A DNA stretch of 35,282 nt from Propionibacterium sp. (lineage in GTDB: Bacteria > Actinomycetota > Actinomycetes > Propionibacteriales > Propionibacteriaceae), in contig DUOQ01000212.1 of assembly GCA_012838755.1 (NCBI GenBank), positions 1 through 35,282 of the forward strand, read 5' to 3'. The number at the start of each line of letters is the position of its first letter. The stretch's first letter is position 1. Position numbers and translations under genes: made by a program. The notes beneath the pieces were generated by a model. It saw nothing but the letters and a program-made list of their open reading frames with translations. It had not been told where the DNA came from and ran no database searches. Of this stretch, positions 20,331 through 34,330 are shown in pieces.

Positions 20331-20336
20331 TATCGT
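20331..20336 (+). promoter_or_regulatory. -10 element of gltBD
   Basis: TATCGT, followed by T5. The predicted transcript starts near 20343 and has a leader of about 74 nt. GGGAAGA (20404-20410) with 6-nt spacing is the ribosome binding site for ATG 20417. Confidence 0.45.
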
Positions 20337-20416
20337 TTTTCCGCGCCATGCGGTGTGGCCAGGAAGTTGTCCGAAGGGGCGGCTGCCACAGAGCCCGTTG
20401 GCCGGGAAGAACACAA

Positions 20417-24926
<4,510 letters not shown>

Positions 24927-24934
<8 letters not shown>

Positions 24935-26393
24935 CCCTCGAGGTTTCATGACGCACCCGCGCGAGGTGGCCCAGCGCCGCGACCCGGCCGAGCGGGTCAA
25001 GGACTGGCGCGAGGTCTACCCGGGCTCGCCCGGGCGGGCGGTCCTGCCGATCATCCGGCAGCAGGCCTCCCGCTGCATGGACTGCGGCATCCCGTTCTGC
25101 CACACCGGGTGCCCGCTGGGCAACCTCATCCCCGAGTGGAACGACCTGATCCACCGCGACCTGTGGCGCGAGGCCACCGACCGGCTGCACGCGACGAACA
25201 ACTTCCCCGAGTTCACCGGACGCCTCTGCCCGGCCCCCTGCGAGACGGCCTGCGTGGTCGGGATCAACCGCGCCCCGGTGACGATCAAGAACGTCGAGGT
25301 GGCCATCGCCGACAAGGCGTGGGACGACCGGCGCGTCATCCCCGTGGTGCCCGAGTGGCACACCGGCAAGACCGTCGCCGTGGTCGGCTCCGGTCCCGCC
25401 GGCCTGGCTGCCGCCCAGCAGCTGACCCGCTCGGGGCACACGGTCGTGGTGTACGAGCGCGACGACGACATCGGGGGCCTGCTGCGGTTCGGCATCCCCG
25501 AGTTCAAGATGGAGAAGAAGGTCCTCAACCGTCGCCTCAAGCAGATGCGCCAGGAGGGCACCGTCTTCACGCCGAACACGACCATCGGCGTCGACATCAC
25601 CGGCGAGCAACTGCTCGACCGCTTCGACGCCGTGGTGCTGGCCATCGGCTCGACGGTGGCCCGTGAGGTGCCCGTGCCCGGCCGCGACCTCGCCGGGATC
25701 CACCTGGCCATGGAGTACCTCACCCAGGCGAACCGGGAGGCGCTCGGCAAGAAGGTCGTGGGCCAGATCACGGCGGCCGGCAAGCACGTGCTCGTGGTGG
25801 GCGGGGGCGACACCGGCTCGGACTGCATCGGCACCGCCGTGCGGCAGGGGGCGGCGTCGGTCACCCAGCTGATCATCAGGCCCCAGGCGCCGACCACCCG
25901 TCCGGGCCACGAGCCCTGGCCGACGCACCCGGTGCTGTTCGAGCTCAGCAGCTCCCACGAGGAGGGCGAGATCGGCCAGGTGTACTCGGTGTCGACCGGC
26001 GGGTTCCACGGGTCGGACGGGCACGTGACGGGCCTGCAGGTGACCGAGGCGGTCAAGGTCGACGGGGTCTACCAGCGCATCGAGGGCACCGTCCGGGACT
26101 TCCCGGCCGACCTCGTCCTGCTCGCCATCGGGTACGCCGGCCCCGAGCCGGACGGGGTGGTCGCCGAGCTGGGCGTCGAGCTGGACGCCCGGGGGAACAT
26201 CGCCCGCGGGGCCGATTTCGAGACCAACGTGCCCGGCGTCTTCGTCGCGGGTGACGCCGGGCGCGGGCAGTCGCTCGTGGTCTGGGCGATCGCCGAGGGG
26301 CGTTCGGCGGCCCACGGCGTGGACGCGTTCCTGCAGGGGAGCTCGGCGTTGCCGAAGCCGATCCAACCGACGGACCGGCCTCTGGTGGTCTGA
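24927..26393 (+). CDS. gltD: Glutamate synthase small subunit GltD
   Basis: GltD oxidises NADPH and sends electrons via FAD and two [4Fe-4S] clusters to GltB. The 488 residues start with an N-terminal Fe-S domain with cysteines in [17 protein letters not shown] (~51-67) and CPAPCETAC (~102-110). An FAD-binding Rossmann motif [12 protein letters not shown] (~153) and an NAD(P)H motif [11 protein letters not shown] (~289) follow, and the final FAD-contact segment is [22 protein letters not shown] 24927 lies inside the end of gltB, so the two subunits are coupled. The fprA gene begins 24 bp later with its own -10 hexamer. Confidence 0.96.
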
Positions 26394-26405
26394 GCGGGGC
26401 GCTGG

Positions 26406-26411
26406 CAGGAT
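26406..26411 (+). promoter_or_regulatory. -10 element of fprA, leaderless type
   Basis: CAGGAT, followed by 6 nt and ATG 26418. It implies that fprA can be transcribed apart from gltBD. Confidence 0.4.
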
Positions 26412-26417
26412 GCCGTC

Positions 26418-27770
26418 ATGACAGCGCAGTCGCCCCGTGTCGCCATCGTCGGAGCCGGGCCCTCGGGCCTCTACGCGGCCAACGCCCTGCTCGGGGGCAA
26501 CGAGGACGTGCGCATCGACATCCTGGACCGGCTGCCCACGCCGTACGGGTTGTTGCGCTACGGCGTGGCCCCCGACCACACGAGCATGCAGGGCATCCAG
26601 CGGGTGCTGGCCGAGCCGTTCGCGTCCGACCGGGTGCGCTACTTCGGCATGGTCGAACTGGGCTCCGACATCACCGCCGACCAGCTGCGCGCCGGTTACG
26701 ACGCGGTGGTGTACGCGGCCGGGGCGTCCGAGGACCGGCGCCTCGACGTGCGCGGCGAGGAGCTCCCGGGTAGCCGGTCGGCGCGCGAGTTCGTCGCGTG
26801 GTACTGCGGCCACCCGGATGCCGAGCCGCAACCGCTCGACGGCATGGACACCGCCGTCACCTTCGGCGTGGGCAATGTGGCGATCGACGTGGCGCGCATC
26901 CTCCTGGCCGACGCTGAGCACCTCGGGCAGACCGACATGCCCCAGCACGTGCTCGACGAGCTCACCGGCCACGGCATCACCGACGTCTGGGTGGTCGGGC
27001 GCCGCGGGCCCGAGCACGCGACCTTCACCACCACGGAGCTGCGGGAACTGCTGAACCTCGAGGGCGTCCAGCCCGTGCTGCACGACCCCGTCCCCGACGA
27101 CCCCGAGGACGCCGACCGCCGCGTCCGGCAGAACCTGGCAGCCCTGCGCGATGCCGCGGAGCGGGTCGTCGAGGCGCCCCGCGCCCGGCTGAACCTCGCG
27201 TTCTGGCGCCGGCCGGTCGAGCTGGTGGGGGCGTCCGCGGTGCGCGCGGTCGTGCTGGAGCGCACCGCGCTCGACGGGGACGGCCGCGTGGTCGGCACGG
27301 GCGAGCGCGAGGTCGTGCACGCCCAGCTCGTGCTGCGGGCGATCGGCTACCGCGGCCAGCCACTGCCCGGCGTCCCGTTCGACCCCGAGGCGGGCGTGGT
27401 GCCGAACGAGGACGGCCGGGTGGTCGACGCGGCGGGCCCGCGGCCCGGGGAGTACGTGGTGGGGTGGATCAAGCGCGGCCCGCTGGGCGTCATCGGCACC
27501 AACAAGTCGGACGCCGCGGCCACCGTCCGCAACCTGCTGACGGACCTCGACTCGCTGCCCGGACCGTCCGGGCCCGACGCCGGCACCCTGCTGCACGAGC
27601 GCGGCCGGGAGCCGTCGACCTACGCGGACTGGGAGCGCATCGACGCCGCGGAGCGGGCCTCCGGCGCACGGTACGGGCGGCCCCGCGTCAAGGTCGCGAC
27701 CTGGCACGCCCTGTTCGACCTCGTCCGGCACGGGCGCGCGGGTGGACCGCTGGAGCGCGAGGGCTCGTGA
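26418..27770 (+). CDS. fprA: Ferredoxin--NADP+ reductase, FprA/adrenodoxin reductase type
   Basis: A 450-residue flavoprotein that moves electrons between NADPH and ferredoxins in the cytoplasm. The N-terminal FAD motif is VAIVGAGPSGLYAAN, followed by the family's PTPYGLLRYGVAPDH. The NADP part has FGVGNVAIDVARIL and VVGRRGPEHATFT, and the C-terminal flavin-contact segment is GWIKRGPLGVIGTNKSDA. This fits the mycobacterial FprA/adrenodoxin reductase family, not the plant-type FNR. It has no Fe-S domain of its own, unlike FprB-type fusions. It lies after gltD, which is evolutionarily related in the reductase part, and converges with the arginase gene across 9 bp. The electron partner is unknown. 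Confidence 0.92.
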   Translation: MTAQSPRVAIVGAGPSGLYAANALLGGNEDVRIDILDRLPTPYGLLRYGVAPDHTSMQGIQRVLAEPFASDRVRYFGMVELGSDITADQLRAGYDAVVYAAGASEDRRLDVRGEELPGSRSAREFVAWYCGHPDAEPQPLDGMDTAVTFGVGNVAIDVARILLADAEHLGQTDMPQHVLDELTGHGITDVWVVGRRGPEHATFTTTELRELLNLEGVQPVLHDPVPDDPEDADRRVRQNLAALRDAAERVVEAPRARLNLAFWRRPVELVGASAVRAVVLERTALDGDGRVVGTGEREVVHAQLVLRAIGYRGQPLPGVPFDPEAGVVPNEDGRVVDAAGPRPGEYVVGWIKRGPLGVIGTNKSDAAATVRNLLTDLDSLPGPSGPDAGTLLHERGREPSTYADWERIDAAERASGARYGRPRVKVATWHALFDLVRHGRAGGPLEREGS

Positions 27771-27779
27771 GCATGTCGC

Positions 27780-28715
27780 TCAGCCGGCCGGCGGGTTGTC
27801 GAGGTCGGTGACGCGCAGCAGGGTCGACTTGCCGAACAGCGACTCGACCAGGTCGACGGCGAGCTCGGCGGTGGCGTTGCGGACGTCCAGGGCCGGGTTG
27901 ACCTCGACGATGTCGAGCGAGCCGAGGCGCCCGGTGTCGGCGATCATCTCCATGCAGAGCTGGGCCTCGCGGTAGGTGGGCCCGCCGACGACGGGCGTCC
28001 CGACCCCCGGGGCGACGACCGGGTCGACGAAGTCGACGTCCAGGGACAGGTGCAGGTGGGTGTCCTCGCCGACCGAGGCGAGCACGCGGGTCATGGCCCG
28101 GCGCATGCCCACCTCGTCGAGGAAGCGCATGTCGTAGACCGCCATCCCGAGTTCGTGGAGGAACACCTTCTCGCCGGAGTCCACGCTGCGCAGGCCCACC
28201 TGGTGGATCTGGTCATGGGTGATGGCCGGGACCTGGTCCGACAGCCCGGTCAGCTCGTCGGGCCCGTGCCCGAGCAGGCAGGCGACGGGCATGCCGTGGA
28301 TGTTGCCCGACGGGGTCATCTCGTTGGTGTTGATGTCGGCGTGGGCGTCGACCCAGATGATCAGCAGGCGCTTGCCGGCCGCCCGGCAGTGGGCGGCGAC
28401 GGCGCTGATCGAACCGATGGCCAGCGAGTGGTCCCCGCCCATGAGGATCGGCAGGCGCCCCTCGTCCAGCTCGGCGGCCACGGCATCCCGGACGCCGTGG
28501 TTCCAGGCCGTCACCTCCGGCAGGTGCTTGTACCCGTCGACCGGGTCCCTGCGGGGGTTCGGGGGGCCCTCCACGTCGCCGATGTCGCGGACTTCGTGGC
28601 CGAGATCGCGCAGGGCCGAACCCAGCAGCGCGACGCGCAGGGCGCCGGGTCCGAGGCGGCAGCCGGCGACGGAGGCGCCGACGTCGGTGGGGGCTCCGAT
28701 GAGGGAAAGACGCAT
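27780..28715 (-). CDS. rocF: Arginase
   Basis: A 311-residue Mn-dependent ureohydrolase that splits arginine to ornithine and urea. Mn ligands are visible in GGDHSLAIGS, DAHADINT and LDVDFVDP, with SGNIHGMPVA and APGVGTPVVGG as in arginases (agmatinases differ at these sites). The N-terminal IGAPTDVGASVAGCRLGP region is also typical. ATG 28715 is preferred over an upstream in-frame start at 28757, because IGAP follows soon and GAGACT lies 7 nt before it. No other arginine or urea gene is near; urea may be used by a urease coded elsewhere. It is divergent from dnaE across 93 bp. Confidence 0.88.
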   Translation of the reverse strand: MRLSLIGAPTDVGASVAGCRLGPGALRVALLGSALRDLGHEVRDIGDVEGPPNPRRDPVDGYKHLPEVTAWNHGVRDAVAAELDEGRLPILMGGDHSLAIGSISAVAAHCRAAGKRLLIIWVDAHADINTNEMTPSGNIHGMPVACLLGHGPDELTGLSDQVPAITHDQIHQVGLRSVDSGEKVFLHELGMAVYDMRFLDEVGMRRAMTRVLASVGEDTHLHLSLDVDFVDPVVAPGVGTPVVGGPTYREAQLCMEMIADTGRLGSLDIVEVNPALDVRNATAELAVDLVESLFGKSTLLRVTDLDNPPAG

Positions 28716-28722
28716 GGGCGCC

Positions 28723-28728
28723 AGTCTC
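28723..28728 (-). promoter_or_regulatory. Weak -10 element of the arginase gene
   Basis: GAGACT on the minus strand, 7 nt from the ATG. It fits the spacing of the leaderless genes here but departs from the consensus at the first base. GGGAG at about 10 nt from the ATG could instead be a ribosome binding site. Confidence 0.3.
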
Positions 28729-28774
28729 CCACGGGGTGCCCGGGTTGCAACCGTCAACTGTCACCGACGCAGGC

Positions 28775-28780
28775 TAGGGT
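28775..28780 (+). promoter_or_regulatory. -10 element of dnaE
   Basis: TAGGGT lies 28 nt before ATG 28809, giving a predicted leader of about 22 nt that contains GGGAGG (28791-28796). A 10-bp palindrome GGTTGCAACC (28743-28752) lies upstream, between the divergent arginase and dnaE promoters. Confidence 0.5.
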
Positions 28781-28808
28781 GGGTCACCTTGGGAGGTAGA
28801 CACCACAC

Positions 28809-31800
28809 ATGGGCGACGAATTCGTTCACCTGCACTGCCATTCAGAATTCTCGATGCTGGATGGTGCCGCGCGCCTGAAGGCGCTCGCGAAGGGCGCCGA
28901 ACAGATGGGCATGACCGCGCTCGCGGTCACCGACCACGGCAACGTGTTCGGGGCGTACGAGTGGTACAAGACGGCCAAGAACAGCCCCGTGAAGCCGATC
29001 ATCGGGCTCGAGGCGTACCTGACCCCGAAGACGCACCGCTCCGAGCGCAAGCGGGTGCAGTGGGGCGACGGCACCGGCGACGACGTGTCGGCCAAGGGCG
29101 CCTACACGCACATGACGATGTGGGCGGCCGACAACGAGGGCATGCACAACCTGTTCCGGCTCAGCTCGATGTCGAGCCTGGAGGGCTTTTTCTACAAGCC
29201 CCGCGCCGACCGCGAGTTGCTCGAGCGCTACGCGAAGGGCCTCATCGCGACCACCGGCTGCCCCTCGGGCGAGGTGCAGACCTACCTGCGCCTGGGCCAG
29301 TACGAGCAGGCGGTCGCCTCGGCCGCCGAGTTCCGCGACCTCTTCGGCGCCGGCAACTTCTACGTCGAGCTGATGGACCACGGGCTCGACATCGAGACCC
29401 GGGTGCGGGCCGACCTGCTGCGCTTGGCCAAGGAATTGTCCCTGCCCCTGGTGGCCAGCAACGACCTCCACTACGTGCACGCCTCCGACGCCGACGCCCA
29501 CGACACGCTGCTGTGCGTGAGCTCCGGCTCGAACAAGGACACGCCGGGCCGGTTCAAGTTCGACGGCACCGGCTACTACCTCAAGAGCCCCGCCGAGATG
29601 CGGCAGCTGTTCAGCAACCTGCCCGAGGCGTGCGACAACACGCTCGCCATTGCCGAGCGCTGCACCATCACCTTCGAGGAGGGGATGGGCACCTTCATGC
29701 CCGAGTTCCCCGTCCCGGCGGGGGAGACCGAGGAGTCGTGGTTCCACAAGGAGGTCCGCCGTGGCCTCGAGGAGCGCTTCCCCGACGGGGTGCCGGACTA
29801 CGCCATCCAGCAGGCGGAGTTCGAGGAGCAGGTCATCATCGGCAAGGGCTACGCGGGCTACTTCCTCGTCGTGGCCGACTTCATCAACTGGGCCAAGGCC
29901 AACGGCATCCGGGTCGGCCCGGGCCGAGGGTCGGGTGCCGGCTCGATGTGCGCCTTCGCCATGCGGATCACCGACCTCGACCCCGTCCCGCACGGCCTGA
30001 TCTTCGAGCGGTTCCTCAACCCCGAGCGCCCCTCGATGCCCGACTTCGACGTGGACTTCGACGAGCGTCGTCGCGGCGAGGTGATCAAGTACGTCACCGA
30101 GAAGTACGGCGACGACCGGGTCTGCCAGATCGTCACCTACGGCACGATCAAGGCCAAGCAGGCGATCAAGGACGCCGGGCGCGTCCTCGGCAAGCCCTTC
30201 GCCCTGGGCGAGAAGATCACCAAGGCGTACACGCCGCCCGTCATGGGCAAGGACGTCCCGATCAGCGAGGTGTTCAACCCCGGGCACGGCCGCTACGGCG
30301 AGGGCGCGGAGTTCCGCGAGCTGTACAACACCGACCCCGAGGTGAAGGAGGTCGTCGACACCGCGCGCGGCATCGAGGGCCTCAAGCGTCAGTGGGGCGT
30401 CCACGCCGCGGGCGTCATCATGTCGAGCAAGCCCTTGCTGGACGTCATCCCGATCATGAAGCGGGAGCAGGACGGCCAGATCATCACCCAGTTCGACTAC
30501 CCGAGCTGCGAGAGCCTCGGCCTGGTCAAGATGGACTTCCTGGGCCTGCGCAACCTGACGATCCTCGACGACGCCGTGCGCAACGTGAAGATCAACACCG
30601 GGGAGGAACTCGACCTCGACGCGCTGGCCCGCGACATGACCGATCGTGCGGCCTACGAGCTCCTGGCGTCCGGCGAGACCCTGGGCATCTTCCAGCTCGA
30701 CGGCGGCGGCATGCGCTCGCTGCTGCGCCTGATGCAGCCCGACAACTTCGAGGACATCTCCGCGGCCCTCGCGCTGTACCGCCCCGGCCCGATGGGTGCG
30801 GACTCGCACACCAACTACGCGCTGCGCAAGAACGGACGCCAGAAGGTCGAGCCGATCCACCCCGAGCTGGCCGAGCCGCTGGCCGAGATCCTCGACACCA
30901 CGCACGGCCTGATCGTGTACCAGGAGCAGGTGCAGCAGATCGCCCAGAAGGTCGCCGGGTACAGCCTCGGCAAGGCCGACCTGCTGCGCCGGGCGATGGG
31001 CAAGAAGAAGAAGGAGGTCCTCGACGCCGAGTTCGTGCCGTTCCGCGACGGCATGCGGGCCAACGGCTACTCCGACGCGGCGATCAAGGCGCTGTGGGAC
31101 ATCCTGGTCCCCTTCTCCGACTACGCCTTCAACAAGGCCCACACCGCCGCCTACGGCGTCATCTCCTACTGGACCGCCTACCTCAAGGCCCACTACCCGG
31201 CCGAGTACATGGCCGCCCTCCTGGAGTCCGTCAAGGGCGACAAGGACAAGTCGGCGATCTACCTCGGCGAGTGCCGCCGGATGGGCATCAAGGTGCTGCC
31301 GCCCGACGTCAACGAGTCCGAGGAGATGTTCACCCCGGTCGGTCGTGACATCCGCTACGGGCTGGGGGCCATCCGCAACGTCGGCCACAACGTGGTCGCG
31401 GGCGTCATCGAGGGGCGCACCGAGCACGGGCCCGCCCGTGACTTCAACGACTTCCTCGACCAGGTGCCGCTGGTGGTCTGCAACAAGCGGGTCATCGAGT
31501 CGCTGGTCAAGGCCGGGGCGTTCGACTCGCTGGGCCACACCCGTCGCGGCCTGATGGAGGTCTTCGAGCAGAAGATCGACGAGGTGGTCGACCTCAAGCG
31601 CAACCAGGAGAAGGGCCAGGACGACCTGTTCGCCGGCCTCTTCGAGGACGCCGACGACGGCGGGAGCAGCGGGATGGCGTCCAGCCCCGTGCCCAACCTG
31701 GCCGAGTGGGAGAAGATGACCAAGCTCTCGTTCGAGCGCGAGATGCTGGGCCTCTACGTCAGCGACCACCCGTTGCAGGGTCTCGAGCACGTCCTGGCGG

Positions 31801-32342
31801 CCAACCGCGACCTCGGCATCCAGCAGCTCACCGCCGAGGACGGGCCCAAGGAGGGCGTGGTCACGATCTGCGGCATGATCACCGGGATCCAGCGCAAGCA
31901 GACCAAGGACGGCAAGGTCTGGGCGATCCTGAGCGTCGAAGACCTCGAGGGCTCCATCGAGGTGCTCGTGTTCAACAAGGCGTACGCGCCGGTGGCGATG
32001 TCGCTCGGCACCGACGTGGTCGTCCGCATCAAGGGTCGGCTGCGGGACCGCGACGACGCGGTCGAACTGACGGCCTCCGACGTCAGCTTCCCCGACGTGA
32101 GCGCCGGGCCGTCGGGTCCGGTGACGATCTCGCTGCCGACGGCGCGCTGCACGCCCGAGGTCGTCGAGCAACTCAAGTTCACGCTGCGCCAGCACCCGGG
32201 CACCCAGGAGGTGCGCGTCCGGCTGGTCAGCCCGCAACGCGCGACGGTGTGGCGTCTGGACGACCGCTTGCGCGTGCAGCACAACAACTCGCTGGTGGCC
32301 GACCTCAAGGCGTTGTTGGGGCCGTCCTGTGTCAGCGCCTAG
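28809..32342 (+). CDS. dnaE: DNA polymerase III subunit alpha DnaE
   Basis: The replicative DNA polymerase catalytic subunit (DnaE1 type). The 1177-residue length is normal. An N-terminal PHP domain starts with HLHCHSEFSMLDGA and keeps its metal-binding histidines, so the PHP proofreading activity known in mycobacterial DnaE1 may exist here. The palm has catalytic acids Asp414 and Asp416 within PDFDVDFDERRR. YRPGPMG, YQEQVQQIA and SDYAFNKAHTAAYG are typical for the fingers. A helix-hairpin-helix region (~850-910), the β-clamp and OB-fold part (~1000-1100: VVTICGMITG) and a C-terminal domain complete it. ATG 28809 is supported by GGGAGG with 12-nt spacing. Confidence 0.97.
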   Translation: MGDEFVHLHCHSEFSMLDGAARLKALAKGAEQMGMTALAVTDHGNVFGAYEWYKTAKNSPVKPIIGLEAYLTPKTHRSERKRVQWGDGTGDDVSAKGAYTHMTMWAADNEGMHNLFRLSSMSSLEGFFYKPRADRELLERYAKGLIATTGCPSGEVQTYLRLGQYEQAVASAAEFRDLFGAGNFYVELMDHGLDIETRVRADLLRLAKELSLPLVASNDLHYVHASDADAHDTLLCVSSGSNKDTPGRFKFDGTGYYLKSPAEMRQLFSNLPEACDNTLAIAERCTITFEEGMGTFMPEFPVPAGETEESWFHKEVRRGLEERFPDGVPDYAIQQAEFEEQVIIGKGYAGYFLVVADFINWAKANGIRVGPGRGSGAGSMCAFAMRITDLDPVPHGLIFERFLNPERPSMPDFDVDFDERRRGEVIKYVTEKYGDDRVCQIVTYGTIKAKQAIKDAGRVLGKPFALGEKITKAYTPPVMGKDVPISEVFNPGHGRYGEGAEFRELYNTDPEVKEVVDTARGIEGLKRQWGVHAAGVIMSSKPLLDVIPIMKREQDGQIITQFDYPSCESLGLVKMDFLGLRNLTILDDAVRNVKINTGEELDLDALARDMTDRAAYELLASGETLGIFQLDGGGMRSLLRLMQPDNFEDISAALALYRPGPMGADSHTNYALRKNGRQKVEPIHPELAEPLAEILDTTHGLIVYQEQVQQIAQKVAGYSLGKADLLRRAMGKKKKEVLDAEFVPFRDGMRANGYSDAAIKALWDILVPFSDYAFNKAHTAAYGVISYWTAYLKAHYPAEYMAALLESVKGDKDKSAIYLGECRRMGIKVLPPDVNESEEMFTPVGRDIRYGLGAIRNVGHNVVAGVIEGRTEHGPARDFNDFLDQVPLVVCNKRVIESLVKAGAFDSLGHTRRGLMEVFEQKIDEVVDLKRNQEKGQDDLFAGLFEDADDGGSSGMASSPVPNLAEWEKMTKLSFEREMLGLYVSDHPLQGLEHVLAANRDLGIQQLTAEDGPKEGVVTICGMITGIQRKQTKDGKVWAILSVEDLEGSIEVLVFNKAYAPVAMSLGTDVVVRIKGRLRDRDDAVELTASDVSFPDVSAGPSGPVTISLPTARCTPEVVEQLKFTLRQHPGTQEVRVRLVSPQRATVWRLDDRLRVQHNNSLVADLKALLGPSCVSA

Positions 32343-32345
32343 CAT
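32340..32345 (+). promoter_or_regulatory. -10 element of the DUF2567-like gene, leaderless type
   Basis: TAGCAT followed by 7 nt and ATG 32353. Its TAG is the dnaE stop codon. Confidence 0.5.
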
Positions 32346-32352
32346 CGGTGCC

Positions 32353-32886
32353 ATGGGCTTCCGCACGGCGTTGAGCCGCACGTTGGTGCTGACGGTCCTC
32401 GCCGTGCTGGTCGGCGGGGTCGCGGCTCTGCTGTGGGCGACGATGTCCGTGCTGCCGTCGTGGACGGTCATGGCCGACGGGCACGCCGAGATCGCCGATG
32501 CCGCGCGCACCCAGGTCTTCTCGGCCAACTTCTGGTACGCGATCCTGGGGGTCGCCGGCGGCTTGGCCATCGGCATCGCCGCCTGGGTCCGCCTGCGCAG
32601 CGTCGGCTGGCCGGTCGCGGTGATCACCGCGGCCCTGGCCGTCATCGGCGCGCTGACCTGCTGGTGGCTCGGCGAGATCTTCGGCCCCGGCCCTTTCGCC
32701 GAGCGGCTCGCCGCGGCCGAGCCCGGGCAGCAGGTACCGATCGCGCTGTTGCTGACCGCCCCGTCCGCGCTCGCCGTCTGGGTCTTCGCGGCCGTCGCGG
32801 TCCCGCTGTTCGCCGCGTCGCTCGGCCCCGAGGTCGCCCGGCCCGAGCCGGAAGCCGTCGACGCGCGGGTGGCCAGCGATGCCTGA
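32353..32886 (+). CDS. DUF2567-like membrane protein
   Basis: A 177-residue protein with four membrane segments (about 8-30, 59-76, 84-104 and 125-147). Between the first two is a polar loop (SWTVMADGHAEIADAARTQ), and between the last two a conserved-looking FGPGPFAERLAAAEPGQQVP loop. The arrangement resembles the actinobacterial DUF2567 family, which has no known function; I identify it by pattern only. ATG 32353 is chosen because a -10 hexamer sits 7 nt before it; an in-frame start at 32329 lies inside dnaE. It overlaps the CYTH-CHAD gene by 8 bp, so the two are likely co-translated. Confidence 0.6.
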   Translation: MGFRTALSRTLVLTVLAVLVGGVAALLWATMSVLPSWTVMADGHAEIADAARTQVFSANFWYAILGVAGGLAIGIAAWVRLRSVGWPVAVITAALAVIGALTCWWLGEIFGPGPFAERLAAAEPGQQVPIALLLTAPSALAVWVFAAVAVPLFAASLGPEVARPEPEAVDARVASDA

Positions 32887-34327
32887 ACGGTCCCTGGAGC
32901 TGGAGCGGAAGTTCAGCGCCCCGGCCGGCTTCGTGCCCGACCTCGCCGGCCTTGTGGAGATCGCCTCGGTCGCCACCCACGAGCTCGACGCCGCCTACCA
33001 CGACACGCTCGTCTGCGCGCTCGCCGACGCCGGGTGGTCGCTGCGGCGGCGCACCGGGGGTCGCGACGACGGCTGGACCCTCAAGCGGCCGACCTCGGGG
33101 GAGGCCCGCACCGAGGTGACCAGTCCCGACGACCCGGCGATGCCCGAGGCCCTGCGCCAGGAGGTGCGCGAGGTCACCGGTCTGGCGGCCGTCGTGCCGG
33201 TCGCACGGTTGCGCACGCGCCGCCGCGAGTCGATGCTCACCCGGGACGGCGTCCTGGTCGCCACCCTGGCCCAGGACGCGGTGCGTGCCACCACGAGCGC
33301 CGGGGACGACTCGTGGGACGAGGTCGAGGTCGAACTCGAACCGGGTGCCCCGGCGACCCTCCTCGACCAGCTGACCGACCGGCTCGTGGCTGGCGGGGCC
33401 GTGCCGGCCCCCCACACCTCGAAGGTCGCCCGCGCGCTCGCTGCTGTGCCTCGGCCGGGGGAGCCGTCCGGGCCGGAGACCCCCGCACGCGCCGTCCTGC
33501 TGGCCTGGGCGGCCCGTCAGGTCGGTGTGCTGCAGGCCTTGGAGGCGGGCGTCCGTACCGACGAGCCCGACCACGTGCACAAGATGCGGGTGGCGACGCG
33601 TCGCCTGCGCAGCCTCCTGAAGACGTTCCGGCCCCTGTTCGACACCGACCGCACCCGACCCCTGCGTGCCGAACTGCGCTGGCTGGGCGCCGTCCTCGGT
33701 GAGCCGCGGGACGCCGAGGTGCTCCGGGAGGAGTTCGGGGACCTGCTCGCCGAACTGGGTGCGGACGTCCCCGCCGAGGTGCGGCACGGGATCCTCGACC
33801 ACCTGACCGACCACCACGACCGCGCCCACGCGGCCCTGGTCGCCGAACTCGACGGGGCGCGGGCTGCCGCCCTGCGGGAGTCCTTGGTGGAACTGCTGGT
33901 CGACCCACCGCTGCGGCGCCGTGCGCGCAAGCCGGCCGGGGACGTGCTCCCCGAGCTGCAGGAACGTGCGGTCCGCGAGGTTGCGGAGCTGCGCGAGCAT
34001 GCCCGGTCCGCCCCCGACGACCTCGAACGCTGGCACGAGGTCCGCAAGGCCGCCAAGGCCGTGCGCTACGCCTGTGAGGCACTGGCGGACGCCATCCCCG
34101 GCCTCGCCGAGGAGGCCGAGTTGTGGGAGGAGGTCACCGAGTCGCTGGGCGAGCTCCAGGACACGGCGGTGGCCGCCGAGCTCATCGCCGACGTCGCCCG
34201 GCGTGCCGGCGCCGACCCCGACACCGGGGTGTGGCGCGTGCTGCGGGACGCCCAGGCCGACCGTCGCACAGCCGCCTTCGCCGCCGGCCAGCTCGCCCTG
34301 GCCGCGGTGCTCGACCGGGGGGAGTGA
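32879..34327 (+). CDS. CYTH and CHAD domain protein
   Basis: A 482-residue cytoplasmic protein. The N-terminal CYTH domain (~1-190) has the EEEE-type ELERKFS start (Glu-x-Glu-x-Lys) and the basic TLKRPT and RRRESM strands that bind triphosphates in a tunnel with metal ions. The C-terminal CHAD domain (~210-470) is a conserved all-helical fold rich in His/Arg: HVHKMRVATRRLRSLLKTFRP (as two parts here) and WHEVRKAAKAVRYACEAL. CHAD domains bind inorganic polyphosphate, so polyphosphate or triphosphate metabolism is likely. The exact substrate is not known. It converges with the YbaK gene across only 3 bp. Confidence 0.9.
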   Translation: MPERSLELERKFSAPAGFVPDLAGLVEIASVATHELDAAYHDTLVCALADAGWSLRRRTGGRDDGWTLKRPTSGEARTEVTSPDDPAMPEALRQEVREVTGLAAVVPVARLRTRRRESMLTRDGVLVATLAQDAVRATTSAGDDSWDEVEVELEPGAPATLLDQLTDRLVAGGAVPAPHTSKVARALAAVPRPGEPSGPETPARAVLLAWAARQVGVLQALEAGVRTDEPDHVHKMRVATRRLRSLLKTFRPLFDTDRTRPLRAELRWLGAVLGEPRDAEVLREEFGDLLAELGADVPAEVRHGILDHLTDHHDRAHAALVAELDGARAAALRESLVELLVDPPLRRRARKPAGDVLPELQERAVREVAELREHARSAPDDLERWHEVRKAAKAVRYACEALADAIPGLAEEAELWEEVTESLGELQDTAVAAELIADVARRAGADPDTGVWRVLRDAQADRRTAAFAAGQLALAAVLDRGE

Positions 34328-34330
34328 GGC

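Noticed and set aside
28842-32645. A 1267-codon open frame on the minus strand opposite dnaE
   Set aside because: Same reason; the plus strand codes for an intact DnaE with all motifs.
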